Assembly: GCA_038143535.1 (NCBI GenBank)
Contig: JAYQMD010000001.1
Span: 310,001-374,000, forward strand
Length of the DNA stretch: 64,000 nt
DNA from: UBA7446 sp038143535
Lineage (GTDB): Bacteria > Bacteroidota > Bacteroidia > Flavobacteriales > Flavobacteriaceae
Direction: 5' to 3'
Part shown: one piece after another, positions 56,868 to 64,000 of the stretch
Position numbering within the stretch: position 1 is the first letter of the stretch
How the letters are laid out: every line of letters starts with the position of its first letter
Position numbers and translations under genes: made by a program
The notes under the pieces: model-generated
Databases searched by the model: none
The model's input: the letters and a program-made list of their open reading frames with translations, nothing else
Told to the model about the DNA's origin: nothing

Positions 56868-57767
56868 GTGCACAAACCAACCGCCATAAACCAATACCTA
56901 CCACTTCCCGAATTTGAGGAGAAAGGGATTTCGGTATTTCTTAAAAGAGAAGATCTGGTTTTTCCATTAGCTTCTGGAAATAAATGGCGTAAACTCAACT
57001 ATAATTTTAAAGCCTTAAAAGCTTCTTCTGCCAATGGTATACTTACGTTTGGAGGCGCTTATTCTAATCACCTTGCTGCTGCTGCAGCACTTGCTGCTCA
57101 GGAACAAATTCCCATCGTCGGAATCGTTAGGGGAGAAGAACTTGCACATAAACCATTAAACCCCACTTTGTCTCAGTGTCAGGCTAATGGCATGCACTTG
57201 GTTTTTGTGACAAGAGCCGAATACAAACTAAAAGAATACGGTGAAAAGGTGTGTCAGCTTGTAGCTGCTAAAAATTTGCTTATCATCCCTGAGGGAGGCA
57301 CTAACGAACTTGCGGTTAAAGGTTGTGCAGAAATCTTGACAACTGACGATTTGCGTTTTGATGTTATTGGATGTGCTGTAGGAACAGGGGGTACCTTAGC
57401 TGGTTTGGCAACTTCAGCTGCCGCCCATCAAAAAGTTGTGGGTTTTCAAATGGTAGATGATGCCACAATCCCAGACCGTATTCGTACCTTTGTGTCACGT
57501 GATAATTGGGAGCTCATTCGGCACCCATCCTATGCGGGTTACGCCAATGTCGATAAAAGGCTTGTTGCATTTGCAAACGATCTTATCGATAGTACAGGCG
57601 TGCTATTGGATCCTATTTACACGGCACCTATGCTGTTTCAGTTGGTGCAAATGATAAAAAAGAATACATGGTTGTTTGGAACAAATATTTTACTCATTCA
57701 CACTGGCGGAACGCAGGGAATCGCTGGTTACAATTATCAGTATCAAGTGCAATGGCCAGAACCGTAG
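56868..57767 (+). CDS. PLP-dependent enzyme, ACC deaminase / D-cysteine desulfhydrase family
   Basis: This fold-type II PLP protein has about 299 residues. The PLP-binding Lys is in PLASGNKWRKLNYN, the substrate/phosphate segment is GGAYSNHLAAAAALAA, and GCAVGTGGTLAGLA binds the cofactor phosphate. Family members act on ACC or D-cysteine; which one cannot be told here. Start choice is uncertain: GTG 56868 is preferred because a -7 promoter element ends just before it; a TTG at 56862 would add two residues. It overlaps the following lipoprotein gene by 16 nt. Confidence 0.85.
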   Translation: MHKPTAINQYLPLPEFEEKGISVFLKREDLVFPLASGNKWRKLNYNFKALKASSANGILTFGGAYSNHLAAAAALAAQEQIPIVGIVRGEELAHKPLNPTLSQCQANGMHLVFVTRAEYKLKEYGEKVCQLVAAKNLLIIPEGGTNELAVKGCAEILTTDDLRFDVIGCAVGTGGTLAGLATSAAAHQKVVGFQMVDDATIPDRIRTFVSRDNWELIRHPSYAGYANVDKRLVAFANDLIDSTGVLLDPIYTAPMLFQLVQMIKKNTWLFGTNILLIHTGGTQGIAGYNYQYQVQWPEP

Positions 57768-58552
57768 CCTTTTTTATTATTGCTCTCTTGCTTACTTCAT
57801 GTGGCTCAAAAAAAGTAGTTTACAATGGAGAAGTAAAACGGAACGCCAAAAAAATTGAAAACAAATCACCTAAGCAAACTGCAAAAAAACGTGCTCATTT
57901 AGATACCCATATGCGTATGAAGGTTTATGTTGTACAGTATGCACCACTTGCGCAAAAGGAGATGAAAAAATTTGGAATACCAGCAAGCATTACCCTAGCA
58001 CAGGGCTTATTGGAATCACAAGCAGGCGTTGGGAAATTAGCGGTCAAGTCTAACAACCACTTTGGGATTAAATGTCATAAAGGTTGGCGCGGACCTAGCG
58101 TTTCTCACGATGACGACGCAAAAGGGGAGTGCTTTCGCAAGTATAAAAAAGTAGATCAATCCTATCGGGATCATTCCGAGTTTTTGCGCTACAGAGATCG
58201 ATACAGTAAGCTATTCAAAATGAAAAAAACGGACTATGTCAGCTGGGCACACGGACTAAAGAAAGCAGGTTACGCTACAGATCCGCAATATGCCTACAAG
58301 CTGATATCGCTTATCGAGCGTTACGAACTTTGGCGATTTGACGGCAGCAAGGAGCCCATCAAAACAAAAAAAGCCAAAAAGGATAAGGTCAAAAACGATA
58401 AGGCCCCAACCACTCAAAATTATGTAGTAAAACAAGGGGATACCTTGTATGCAATTGCCAAGGAATTTGACACTTCAGTGCAAGCCCTTAAGGACCTTAA
58501 CGGATTGCGCTCAAGCAAACTGGCTATTGGCCAACAACTCAAAGTAAAATGA
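57752..58552 (+). CDS. Glucosaminidase-LysM lipoprotein (murein hydrolase)
   Basis: The protein has 266 residues. The lipoprotein signal ends LLLTSCGS. The glucosaminidase (GH73-like) domain shows ITLAQGLLESQAGVGKLAVKSNNHFGIKCHKGWRGP, with the catalytic Glu in LLES. A lysine-rich linker leads to a C-terminal LysM domain (YVVKQGDTLYAIAKEF...LNGLRSSKLAIGQQLKV) that binds glycan. It starts inside the upstream PLP gene and its stop overlaps hemL (ATGA), so the three genes form an operon. Confidence 0.93.
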   Translation: MARTVAFFIIALLLTSCGSKKVVYNGEVKRNAKKIENKSPKQTAKKRAHLDTHMRMKVYVVQYAPLAQKEMKKFGIPASITLAQGLLESQAGVGKLAVKSNNHFGIKCHKGWRGPSVSHDDDAKGECFRKYKKVDQSYRDHSEFLRYRDRYSKLFKMKKTDYVSWAHGLKKAGYATDPQYAYKLISLIERYELWRFDGSKEPIKTKKAKKDKVKNDKAPTTQNYVVKQGDTLYAIAKEFDTSVQALKDLNGLRSSKLAIGQQLKVK

Positions 58553-59838
58553 TGCAATACCAACGTAGTAGCGCCTTGTTCAATGAGGCAAAGAAAGTAA
58601 TTCCAGGCGGGGTAAATTCTCCAGTACGCGCCTTTAACGCTGTTGGTGGAACGCCTATTTTCCTCACGCACGCGAAGGGTGCGTACCTCTTCGATGAGGA
58701 CCAAAATCGCTATATAGACTTTATTGCATCTTGGGGTCCCATGATTTTAGGGCATGCACACCCTAAAGTGGTCGCTGCTGTTCAAGCGCGAGCCGAAAAG
58801 GGAACTTCCTATGGCATTCCAACAGCATTGGAAACCGAAATTGCCAAACGTGCGCTTTCCATGGTGCCGCATATGGATCAAATCCGTTTTGTGAATTCAG
58901 GAACAGAAGCCTGCATGAGTGCGGTTCGACTGGCTCGGGGATTTACAGGGCGTGACAAAATCATCAAGTTTGCGGGTTGCTATCACGGACACGCAGACGC
59001 CTTTCTGATTCAGGCCGGTAGTGGCGCCGTTACTTTCGGTAGTCCAAACAGTCCAGGGGTCACAGCTGGCACGGTTAAAGACACCCTTCTCGCTGTATAC
59101 AATAATTTGGAACGCGTAGCCGAAATATTTCGCGCCAATCCATCGCAAATTGCCGCCATAATCGTTGAGCCAGTTGCTGGTAATATGGGTTGCATTTTAC
59201 CACAAGCAGGCTTCTTGGAGGGCTTGCGCAGTTTGTGTGATACACATGGTGCAGTTCTTATATTTGACGAGGTCATGACAGGGTTTAGATTGGCCCAGGG
59301 CGGCGCACAAGAATGTCTTGGCGTTCGCGCTGATTTGGTTACTTACGGGAAAGTTATCGGCGGTGGTTTGCCTGTTGGTGCTTTTGCTGCTCGAAAAGAA
59401 ATTATGGATTTTTTAGCACCACTTGGACCTGTTTATCAGGCGGGTACTTTGAGTGGAAACCCTCTGGCCATGACTGCTGGACTGACCATGTTAGACTTGT
59501 TGCATGCACATCCTGAAACCTATACAAGTTTGGCTGATAAAACCGCATTCTTACACCATGAGATGGTGCCGCTATTGGAAAAGAAAGGACTTCCCTATCA
59601 AATCAATAGATTGGGCTCCATGATGTCGCTACATTTTACAGACACGCCAGTTGTGGACTTCGAAACAGCAGCTAAGGGCAATAATGATTATTTTAAAGCC
59701 TATTTCCACGGCATGCTAAAACGCGGTATCTATTTGCCACCCAGTGCCTTTGAAAGTTACTTCCTAAACGATGCCATAAGCCAAAAAGACCTCGAGCATA
59801 CGCTGGAGGCCTTTTCAGAAACGTTAAAAGCGTTGTAA
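58549..59838 (+). CDS. hemL: Glutamate-1-semialdehyde 2,1-aminomutase
   Basis: This 429-residue PLP enzyme makes 5-aminolevulinate in the C5 haem pathway. Motifs: ALFNEAKKVIPGGVNSPVRAF at the start, GTEACMSAVRLARGFTGRDKI, the PLP-binding Lys in VTYGKVIGGGLPVGAF, and TLSGNPLAMTAGLTML. Length is standard. It is translationally coupled to the glucosaminidase gene by a 4-nt overlap and converges on the metalloprotease gene. Confidence 0.97.
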   Translation: MMQYQRSSALFNEAKKVIPGGVNSPVRAFNAVGGTPIFLTHAKGAYLFDEDQNRYIDFIASWGPMILGHAHPKVVAAVQARAEKGTSYGIPTALETEIAKRALSMVPHMDQIRFVNSGTEACMSAVRLARGFTGRDKIIKFAGCYHGHADAFLIQAGSGAVTFGSPNSPGVTAGTVKDTLLAVYNNLERVAEIFRANPSQIAAIIVEPVAGNMGCILPQAGFLEGLRSLCDTHGAVLIFDEVMTGFRLAQGGAQECLGVRADLVTYGKVIGGGLPVGAFAARKEIMDFLAPLGPVYQAGTLSGNPLAMTAGLTMLDLLHAHPETYTSLADKTAFLHHEMVPLLEKKGLPYQINRLGSMMSLHFTDTPVVDFETAAKGNNDYFKAYFHGMLKRGIYLPPSAFESYFLNDAISQKDLEHTLEAFSETLKAL

Positions 59839-59839
59839 A

Positions 59840-62335
59840 TTAACTTGGGTCCAAAATCGCATCAATACGCACCACAGCTTCTTGCAAGTGATAGCGTGTA
59901 TTTTGATCGGTTGTGTTTGTTAAGCTTGTGTTGATGGCGTTTTTAAGATTAATCAATTGCGCCCTGCTTACGGCTCTAATATCTGATTGACTAACAAGCA
60001 CTCTAGTACGATTGCTATAACGTCTTGCTGAACCCACTAGCGGCTCTTGGCTTTCTGTCATCAGGTATTCCAAACGATCGATATAAGCGCGTTGCAGGTT
60101 TCTACGGTAGATACCAATAGCCTTGTTGCTATACAATTCACTCCAAATACCTTTTCGAAGTGCTGTCATCATCTCTACAAGTGTATAGGCATCGCTGCCA
60201 TTGAGTGCTTCATTTTCAGAAATACGTGCCAGTCGGTCAAAGCTCAACAAGCGGTTGAGGGTGCCTGTTTGCATGCGTCGCATGCGGTCAAGTACGCCAG
60301 CAAACTCAATCTTATTGAAAATATCGTTGTCCAACATCCATGTTGGCGTTGCAAATAATTCTTCTTGCAAGAATTGCATACAAGCATGCTGGTGCTTTTT
60401 GTCAACATGTGTATACACCGCACCTTCTTGATCATAGGTTTTGTAGTATTCATACACACCGCCAATATTTGCCGCTACATGTCCCATATAACGATTAAAC
60501 TGACCCAATACTTGGTTGTATAGATCTTGTAAATCGTCATAGTCCTTACCGTCCTCTGCTGTCCATTCTATCAGATTTGGCACAATTCTTTTAAGGTTTG
60601 CAATGCCATAAGCGCTTGCTTTTATGGCGTTATCGCCCAGATCCTCTGTCTGTGAGCTAGGGTCAATAGGATTCCCAAATTGTTGACTTCCAAAACGATA
60701 CATGGGATCGTCTTGATGTGCTAAAATCCATTGATCTAAGGTTTCCTTTTCGTCAGCTGCCGTTTTAGCAGATGGAATGGGGCGGTAGCCCCAACGAACA
60801 GCATGCTTGTCATAAACCCCAATATCCGGCATCAACGAAACATCTCCGTCTCCTGGTTGTGCAATGTAGTTAAACCGAGCATAGTCCATGATAGAAGGTG
60901 CCGTACCGTATTTTTTGGTAAAAGAGACAGAGCGCAACGAGTCAACAGGGAACGCAACACTGCTTCCCATGTTATGGGGGAGCCCTATGGTGTGTCCTAC
61001 TTCGTGCGCAGAAACAAACCGAATCAAACGCCCCATAATTTCATCCTTAAATTCTACACCCCTAGCTTCTGGATTAATGGCAGCCGTTTGCACAAAAAAC
61101 CAATTGCGTAATAGCGTCATCACATTGTGATACCAGTTGATGTCAGACTCCAATATTTCACCCGACCGTGGATCACTCACATGCGGTCCATTGGCATTAG
61201 GAATAGGAGAAGCCAAATAACGCACAACTGAATACCGTACATCTTCGGGACTCCAATCTGGATCTTCTTCTGGTGTTGGAGGGTCTTTAGCAATAATGGC
61301 ATTTTTAAAACCTGCTTCCTCAAATGCTACTTGCCAGTCTTCAATCCCTTGTTTTAAATAGGGCACCCATTTTTTTGGTGTGGCTCTATCAATGTAGTAC
61401 ACTATGGGTTTTTTGGGTTCTACCAATTCACCGCGTTTAAATTTTTCTACATCTTCATCTTTTATTTCTAAACGCCAACGATCTAGGTAGCGCACTGTTT
61501 TGCTTTTTTGCACATCCAGACCATAATCCGTTTGCCCTCTTGAAAACCAGCCTACGCGTTGGTCAAAGTAGCGTCTTTTCATTTGGTCCTTGGGCAGTAG
61601 AATCATGGAGTTGCTGATTTCTAAGCTTATGGATGCGGTGCTCGAATTGGAGGGTGGCTCGCTTGAATTGTAAGTTTTTACATGACGCGCTTCAATATTG
61701 AGCGGATAACTTTTAAGCGTATTGATAAATGATCTTGATTTATCCATACTCGATATTTTATAACTTTTTCTTCTCGAGGCTGGGAAGCCAAGTGCTTTTA
61801 CATCTGTTTCAAAAAGTTTGTTGATTTCAATCACAGTAGAAGTAGAATCTTTTCCAATGGACTTGATGTCAAATCGATACAGTATAGGCTCAAAGTTTGA
61901 ATTGACCACAGCCTCGTGAATGGGCAGTGAGTCGGCTGCTACAACTTCATGTGAAACAACTCGCAGCAAAACTTTCTTGCTGTCTTTTTCCCAACGCAAT
62001 ACCTGGGTATTTTGTTTTCCACCACCAAAACCGATGCCTGAGGCTGTTTTGGCAATACGTGTAACCATCAACATTTCTGACCCAAACAGGGAGTCAGGAA
62101 TTTCATAATAGAATTTGTCATCAACCGTATGCACGTCAAATAACCCCTTATCTGTGATGGCCTTTTTGGTAATTACTTTGTCATAAGGTTTAATGCCGTT
62201 TTTATCTTCCTTTTTAGGTTTTGGCATTTGCGTTACGGGTGGCTTTTTCTTTTTAAAAAGTTTGCCAAGCTGTGCGTTTGCGGGAACGGTAGTCAGCACC
62301 GCTAAACCTATAAGAAGAAATGATATTTTTTTCAT
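59840..62335 (-). CDS. Secreted zinc metalloprotease with DUF5117/DUF5118-like domains
   Basis: The protein has 831 residues with a signal peptide (cleavage near PANAQLG) and a basic N-terminal stretch (KLFKKKKPP). The zinc site is the metzincin-type HEVGHTIGLPHN in FVSAHEVGHTIGLPHNMGSS. Upstream lie segments typical of the DUF5117 family (FYYEIPDSLFGSEMLMVTRIA, PVQ-free linker, PIVYYIDRATPKKWVPYLKQGIEDWQVAFEEAGF). It probably acts in the periplasm or outside. It sits downstream of lysS on the same strand, behind a possible terminator. Confidence 0.92.
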   Translation of the reverse strand: MKKISFLLIGLAVLTTVPANAQLGKLFKKKKPPVTQMPKPKKEDKNGIKPYDKVITKKAITDKGLFDVHTVDDKFYYEIPDSLFGSEMLMVTRIAKTASGIGFGGGKQNTQVLRWEKDSKKVLLRVVSHEVVAADSLPIHEAVVNSNFEPILYRFDIKSIGKDSTSTVIEINKLFETDVKALGFPASRRKSYKISSMDKSRSFINTLKSYPLNIEARHVKTYNSSEPPSNSSTASISLEISNSMILLPKDQMKRRYFDQRVGWFSRGQTDYGLDVQKSKTVRYLDRWRLEIKDEDVEKFKRGELVEPKKPIVYYIDRATPKKWVPYLKQGIEDWQVAFEEAGFKNAIIAKDPPTPEEDPDWSPEDVRYSVVRYLASPIPNANGPHVSDPRSGEILESDINWYHNVMTLLRNWFFVQTAAINPEARGVEFKDEIMGRLIRFVSAHEVGHTIGLPHNMGSSVAFPVDSLRSVSFTKKYGTAPSIMDYARFNYIAQPGDGDVSLMPDIGVYDKHAVRWGYRPIPSAKTAADEKETLDQWILAHQDDPMYRFGSQQFGNPIDPSSQTEDLGDNAIKASAYGIANLKRIVPNLIEWTAEDGKDYDDLQDLYNQVLGQFNRYMGHVAANIGGVYEYYKTYDQEGAVYTHVDKKHQHACMQFLQEELFATPTWMLDNDIFNKIEFAGVLDRMRRMQTGTLNRLLSFDRLARISENEALNGSDAYTLVEMMTALRKGIWSELYSNKAIGIYRRNLQRAYIDRLEYLMTESQEPLVGSARRYSNRTRVLVSQSDIRAVSRAQLINLKNAINTSLTNTTDQNTRYHLQEAVVRIDAILDPS

Positions 62336-62392
62336 AAAATTTATTTGATACGCTAAAGTGCTGAAAATATGTAAGCTTTACAATTAAAAAAA

Positions 62393-62420
62393 GAATTAAA
62401 ACCTCTACTTACAGTAGCGG
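62393..62420 (-). terminator. Possible terminator of lysS
   Basis: On the minus strand, CTACT-GTA-AGTAG flanked by CC / GG (one mismatch) at 62402-62420 is followed by a T-rich tract. The rest of the 62336-62517 spacer shows nothing recognisable. Confidence 0.4.
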
Positions 62421-62517
62421 GATATGGCGGGTCAAAACTTTTAAACAATTGTAAAGACGGCGTTACTTGTTCAGAAAACAAACACGCAAAAAACAGAAGT
62501 ACGGAATTTAAGTTATT

Positions 62518-64000
62518 CTAAAGCAGCGTAACCAACAAGTCACCCCCAGTTTTTTTCACTTCAGCAATTGATTTGCCAGTCAGCCCTTTGATGGTTTTGT
62601 CCCATTTTTTATTACTAAGCCCTGATTGTTCCTTGAGTGATGTAAGTGCAATGGGGCTTTCTTTTTTAAGCAAATCAACAACACCTTGTTCTTCTTCCGT
62701 GAGTGTTGGCCCTTTTTTCTCTGGACGCATCTGTGGAAAAAATAACACCTCTTGAATAGAACTGTTGTTGGTCAACAGCATGGTGAGGCGGTCAATACCA
62801 ATACCAATACCAGAAGTGGGCGGCATGCCGTATTCCAATGAGCGAAGAAAATCTTGATCAATAAACATGGCTTCCTCATCTCCTTTTTTAGAAAGGGACA
62901 TTTGATCCTCAAAACGCTCCCGCTGGTCAATGGGATCGTTTAATTCCGAATAGGCATTGGCCAATTCTTTTCCATTAACCATAAGCTCAAAGCGTTCTGT
63001 TAAACCTGGTTTGCTGCGGTGTGATTTGGTCAGCGGACTCATTTCTTTTGGATAGTCAGTAATAAACGTTGGTTGGATATAATGATGCTCGCAACATTCC
63101 CCAAAAAGAGCATCAATAAGCTTTCCTTTGCCCACGGTTTCGTCTACTTCCAGCCCCAATTTTTTTACTGTTTCACGCAATGTACTTTCATCCATATCAG
63201 AAACGTCAATGCTTGTATGCTCTTTAATGGCGTCTAAAATTGGGACTCGAGGATAGGGTGCCTTAAAGTCTATAGTATTTTCTCCAACGGTTACGGTACC
63301 TACGCCATTTGCAGCGACAGCCACTTCCTCCAACAGCGATTCCGTTGTTTCCATCATCCAATGGTAATCCTTGTAGGCCACATAGAGTTCCATTACCGTA
63401 AATTCAGGGTTGTGGGTTTTGTCCATCCCTTCATTTCTAAAATCTTTGGCAAATTCATATACCCCATCAAACCCCCCAACAATTAACCGCTTTAGGTACA
63501 ACTCGTTGGCAATACGGAGGTAAAGCGGTATGTTGAGCGCGTTGTGATGTGTCACAAACGGACGTGCAGCAGCACCCCCGGGGATGGGTTGTAATATGGG
63601 TGTTTCAACTTCGAGATAACCCCGGTCGTTAAAAAAAGAACGAATGGTATTGGTAATCTTGGTGCGCTTAACAAAGGCATCTTTCACCTGCGGATTTACA
63701 ATCAAATCAACATAGCGCTGACGGTAGCGTTGCTCGGCATCCGTAAATGCATCATAGGTGTTGCCTTCGGCATCTACTTTGGGTAGTGGCAAAGGACGTA
63801 GCGATTTGCTCAACACAAACAGCTGGTGTACTTCAATGGTTTTTTCTCCCACTTGGGTAGTAAACATGGTGCCTTCAATTCCTATAATATCACCGATATC
63901 AAGAAGTTTTTTGTAAACGTCGTTGTACTGGGTTTTGTCTTCATCCCGACATAAGATGTCTCTATTGAAATAGAGCTGTACCCTGCCTGTGGCATCTTGA
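62518..64000 (-). CDS. lysS: Lysyl-tRNA synthetase, class II; N-terminus beyond window
   Basis: This is a partial gene, read from the window edge. The class II motifs are FVKRTKITNTIRSFFNDRGYLEVETPILQ (motif 1), FAKDFRNEGMDKTHNPEFTVMELY (motif 2) and GIGIGIDRLTMLL (motif 3). Beyond the core there is a C-terminal extension, ALTSLKEQSGLSNKKWDKTIKGLTGKSIAEVKK, a winged-helix-like tail common in Bacteroidetes LysS. The reading frame stays open through 64000, so the anticodon-binding domain lies mostly outside the window. Confidence 0.97.
   Translation of the reverse strand, partial: QDATGRVQLYFNRDILCRDEDKTQYNDVYKKLLDIGDIIGIEGTMFTTQVGEKTIEVHQLFVLSKSLRPLPLPKVDAEGNTYDAFTDAEQRYRQRYVDLIVNPQVKDAFVKRTKITNTIRSFFNDRGYLEVETPILQPIPGGAAARPFVTHHNALNIPLYLRIANELYLKRLIVGGFDGVYEFAKDFRNEGMDKTHNPEFTVMELYVAYKDYHWMMETTESLLEEVAVAANGVGTVTVGENTIDFKAPYPRVPILDAIKEHTSIDVSDMDESTLRETVKKLGLEVDETVGKGKLIDALFGECCEHHYIQPTFITDYPKEMSPLTKSHRSKPGLTERFELMVNGKELANAYSELNDPIDQRERFEDQMSLSKKGDEEAMFIDQDFLRSLEYGMPPTSGIGIGIDRLTMLLTNNSSIQEVLFFPQMRPEKKGPTLTEEEQGVVDLLKKESPIALTSLKEQSGLSNKKWDKTIKGLTGKSIAEVKKTGGDLLVTLL

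Overview
The window comes from a member of the Bacteroidota, almost certainly the Flavobacteriaceae. The evidence is the gldK-gldL-gldM-gldN gliding/type IX secretion operon, Bacteroidetes-type promoters (TTG, 17-23 nt, TAnnTTTG), a DnaE that still carries a DnaQ-like exonuclease segment, an LptE/SecG/GroESL/MiaB neighbourhood usual for this family, and many small lipoproteins. Three consecutive sulfatases suggest a marine organism that handles sulfated polysaccharides. Most of the window is ordinary core genome with a low-to-moderate GC content.

Layout: 1-4440 holds dnaE, trxA and tRNA-Asp. 4577-8291 (minus strand) holds an MscS channel and a two-gene operon of class II HMG-CoA reductase and a GHMP kinase (mevalonate pathway). 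8366-10455 holds a POT peptide transporter and a periplasmic thioredoxin. 10555-13133 (minus) holds an NlpC/P60 lipoprotein, lpxB, a small membrane protein and surE. 13261-15402 is a tail-specific protease. 15417-20843 (minus) is the cell-shape operon mreB-mreC-mreD-mrdA-rodA, preceded by purH. 22441-29166 (minus) holds a GAF protein, groEL/groES, secG, a TPR protein, lptE, a sigma-54 activator and miaB. 29524-38869 (plus) holds topA, a degenerate ureohydrolase, gldKLMN and an FAD oxidoreductase. 39144-46900 (plus) holds a small conserved protein, a TonB-dependent receptor and three sulfatases with a small secreted protein between the first two. 46901-49906 is an AT-rich accessory patch with a broken serine recombinase and direct repeats, next to initiator tRNA-fMet. 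50050-64000 holds era, der, a MerR regulator, an M23 peptidase, alaS, a DUF4136 lipoprotein, a PLP enzyme, a LysM glucosaminidase, hemL, a large metalloprotease and lysS (cut by the window edge).

Two things stand out. First, at least ten reading-frame disruptions (eight single-base frameshifts and two in-frame TAA codons) hit seven genes, including the essential dnaE, alaS and purH. In each case the protein continues cleanly in another frame or after the stop, and several sit in short homopolymers. This looks like sequencing or assembly error rather than gene decay, and the affected genes are annotated here as whole genes. Second, the terminator and 3' boundary of tRNA-fMet are duplicated about 2.2 kb away, as a 36-bp repeat with 34 identical positions. 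The two copies bracket the recombinase remnant and orphan genes, which looks like the scar of a small integrated element.

I did not find a clearly new multi-gene system. The att-like scar, the structured segment downstream of tRNA-Asp, and the start codons that abut promoter -7 elements are the best candidates for a second look.
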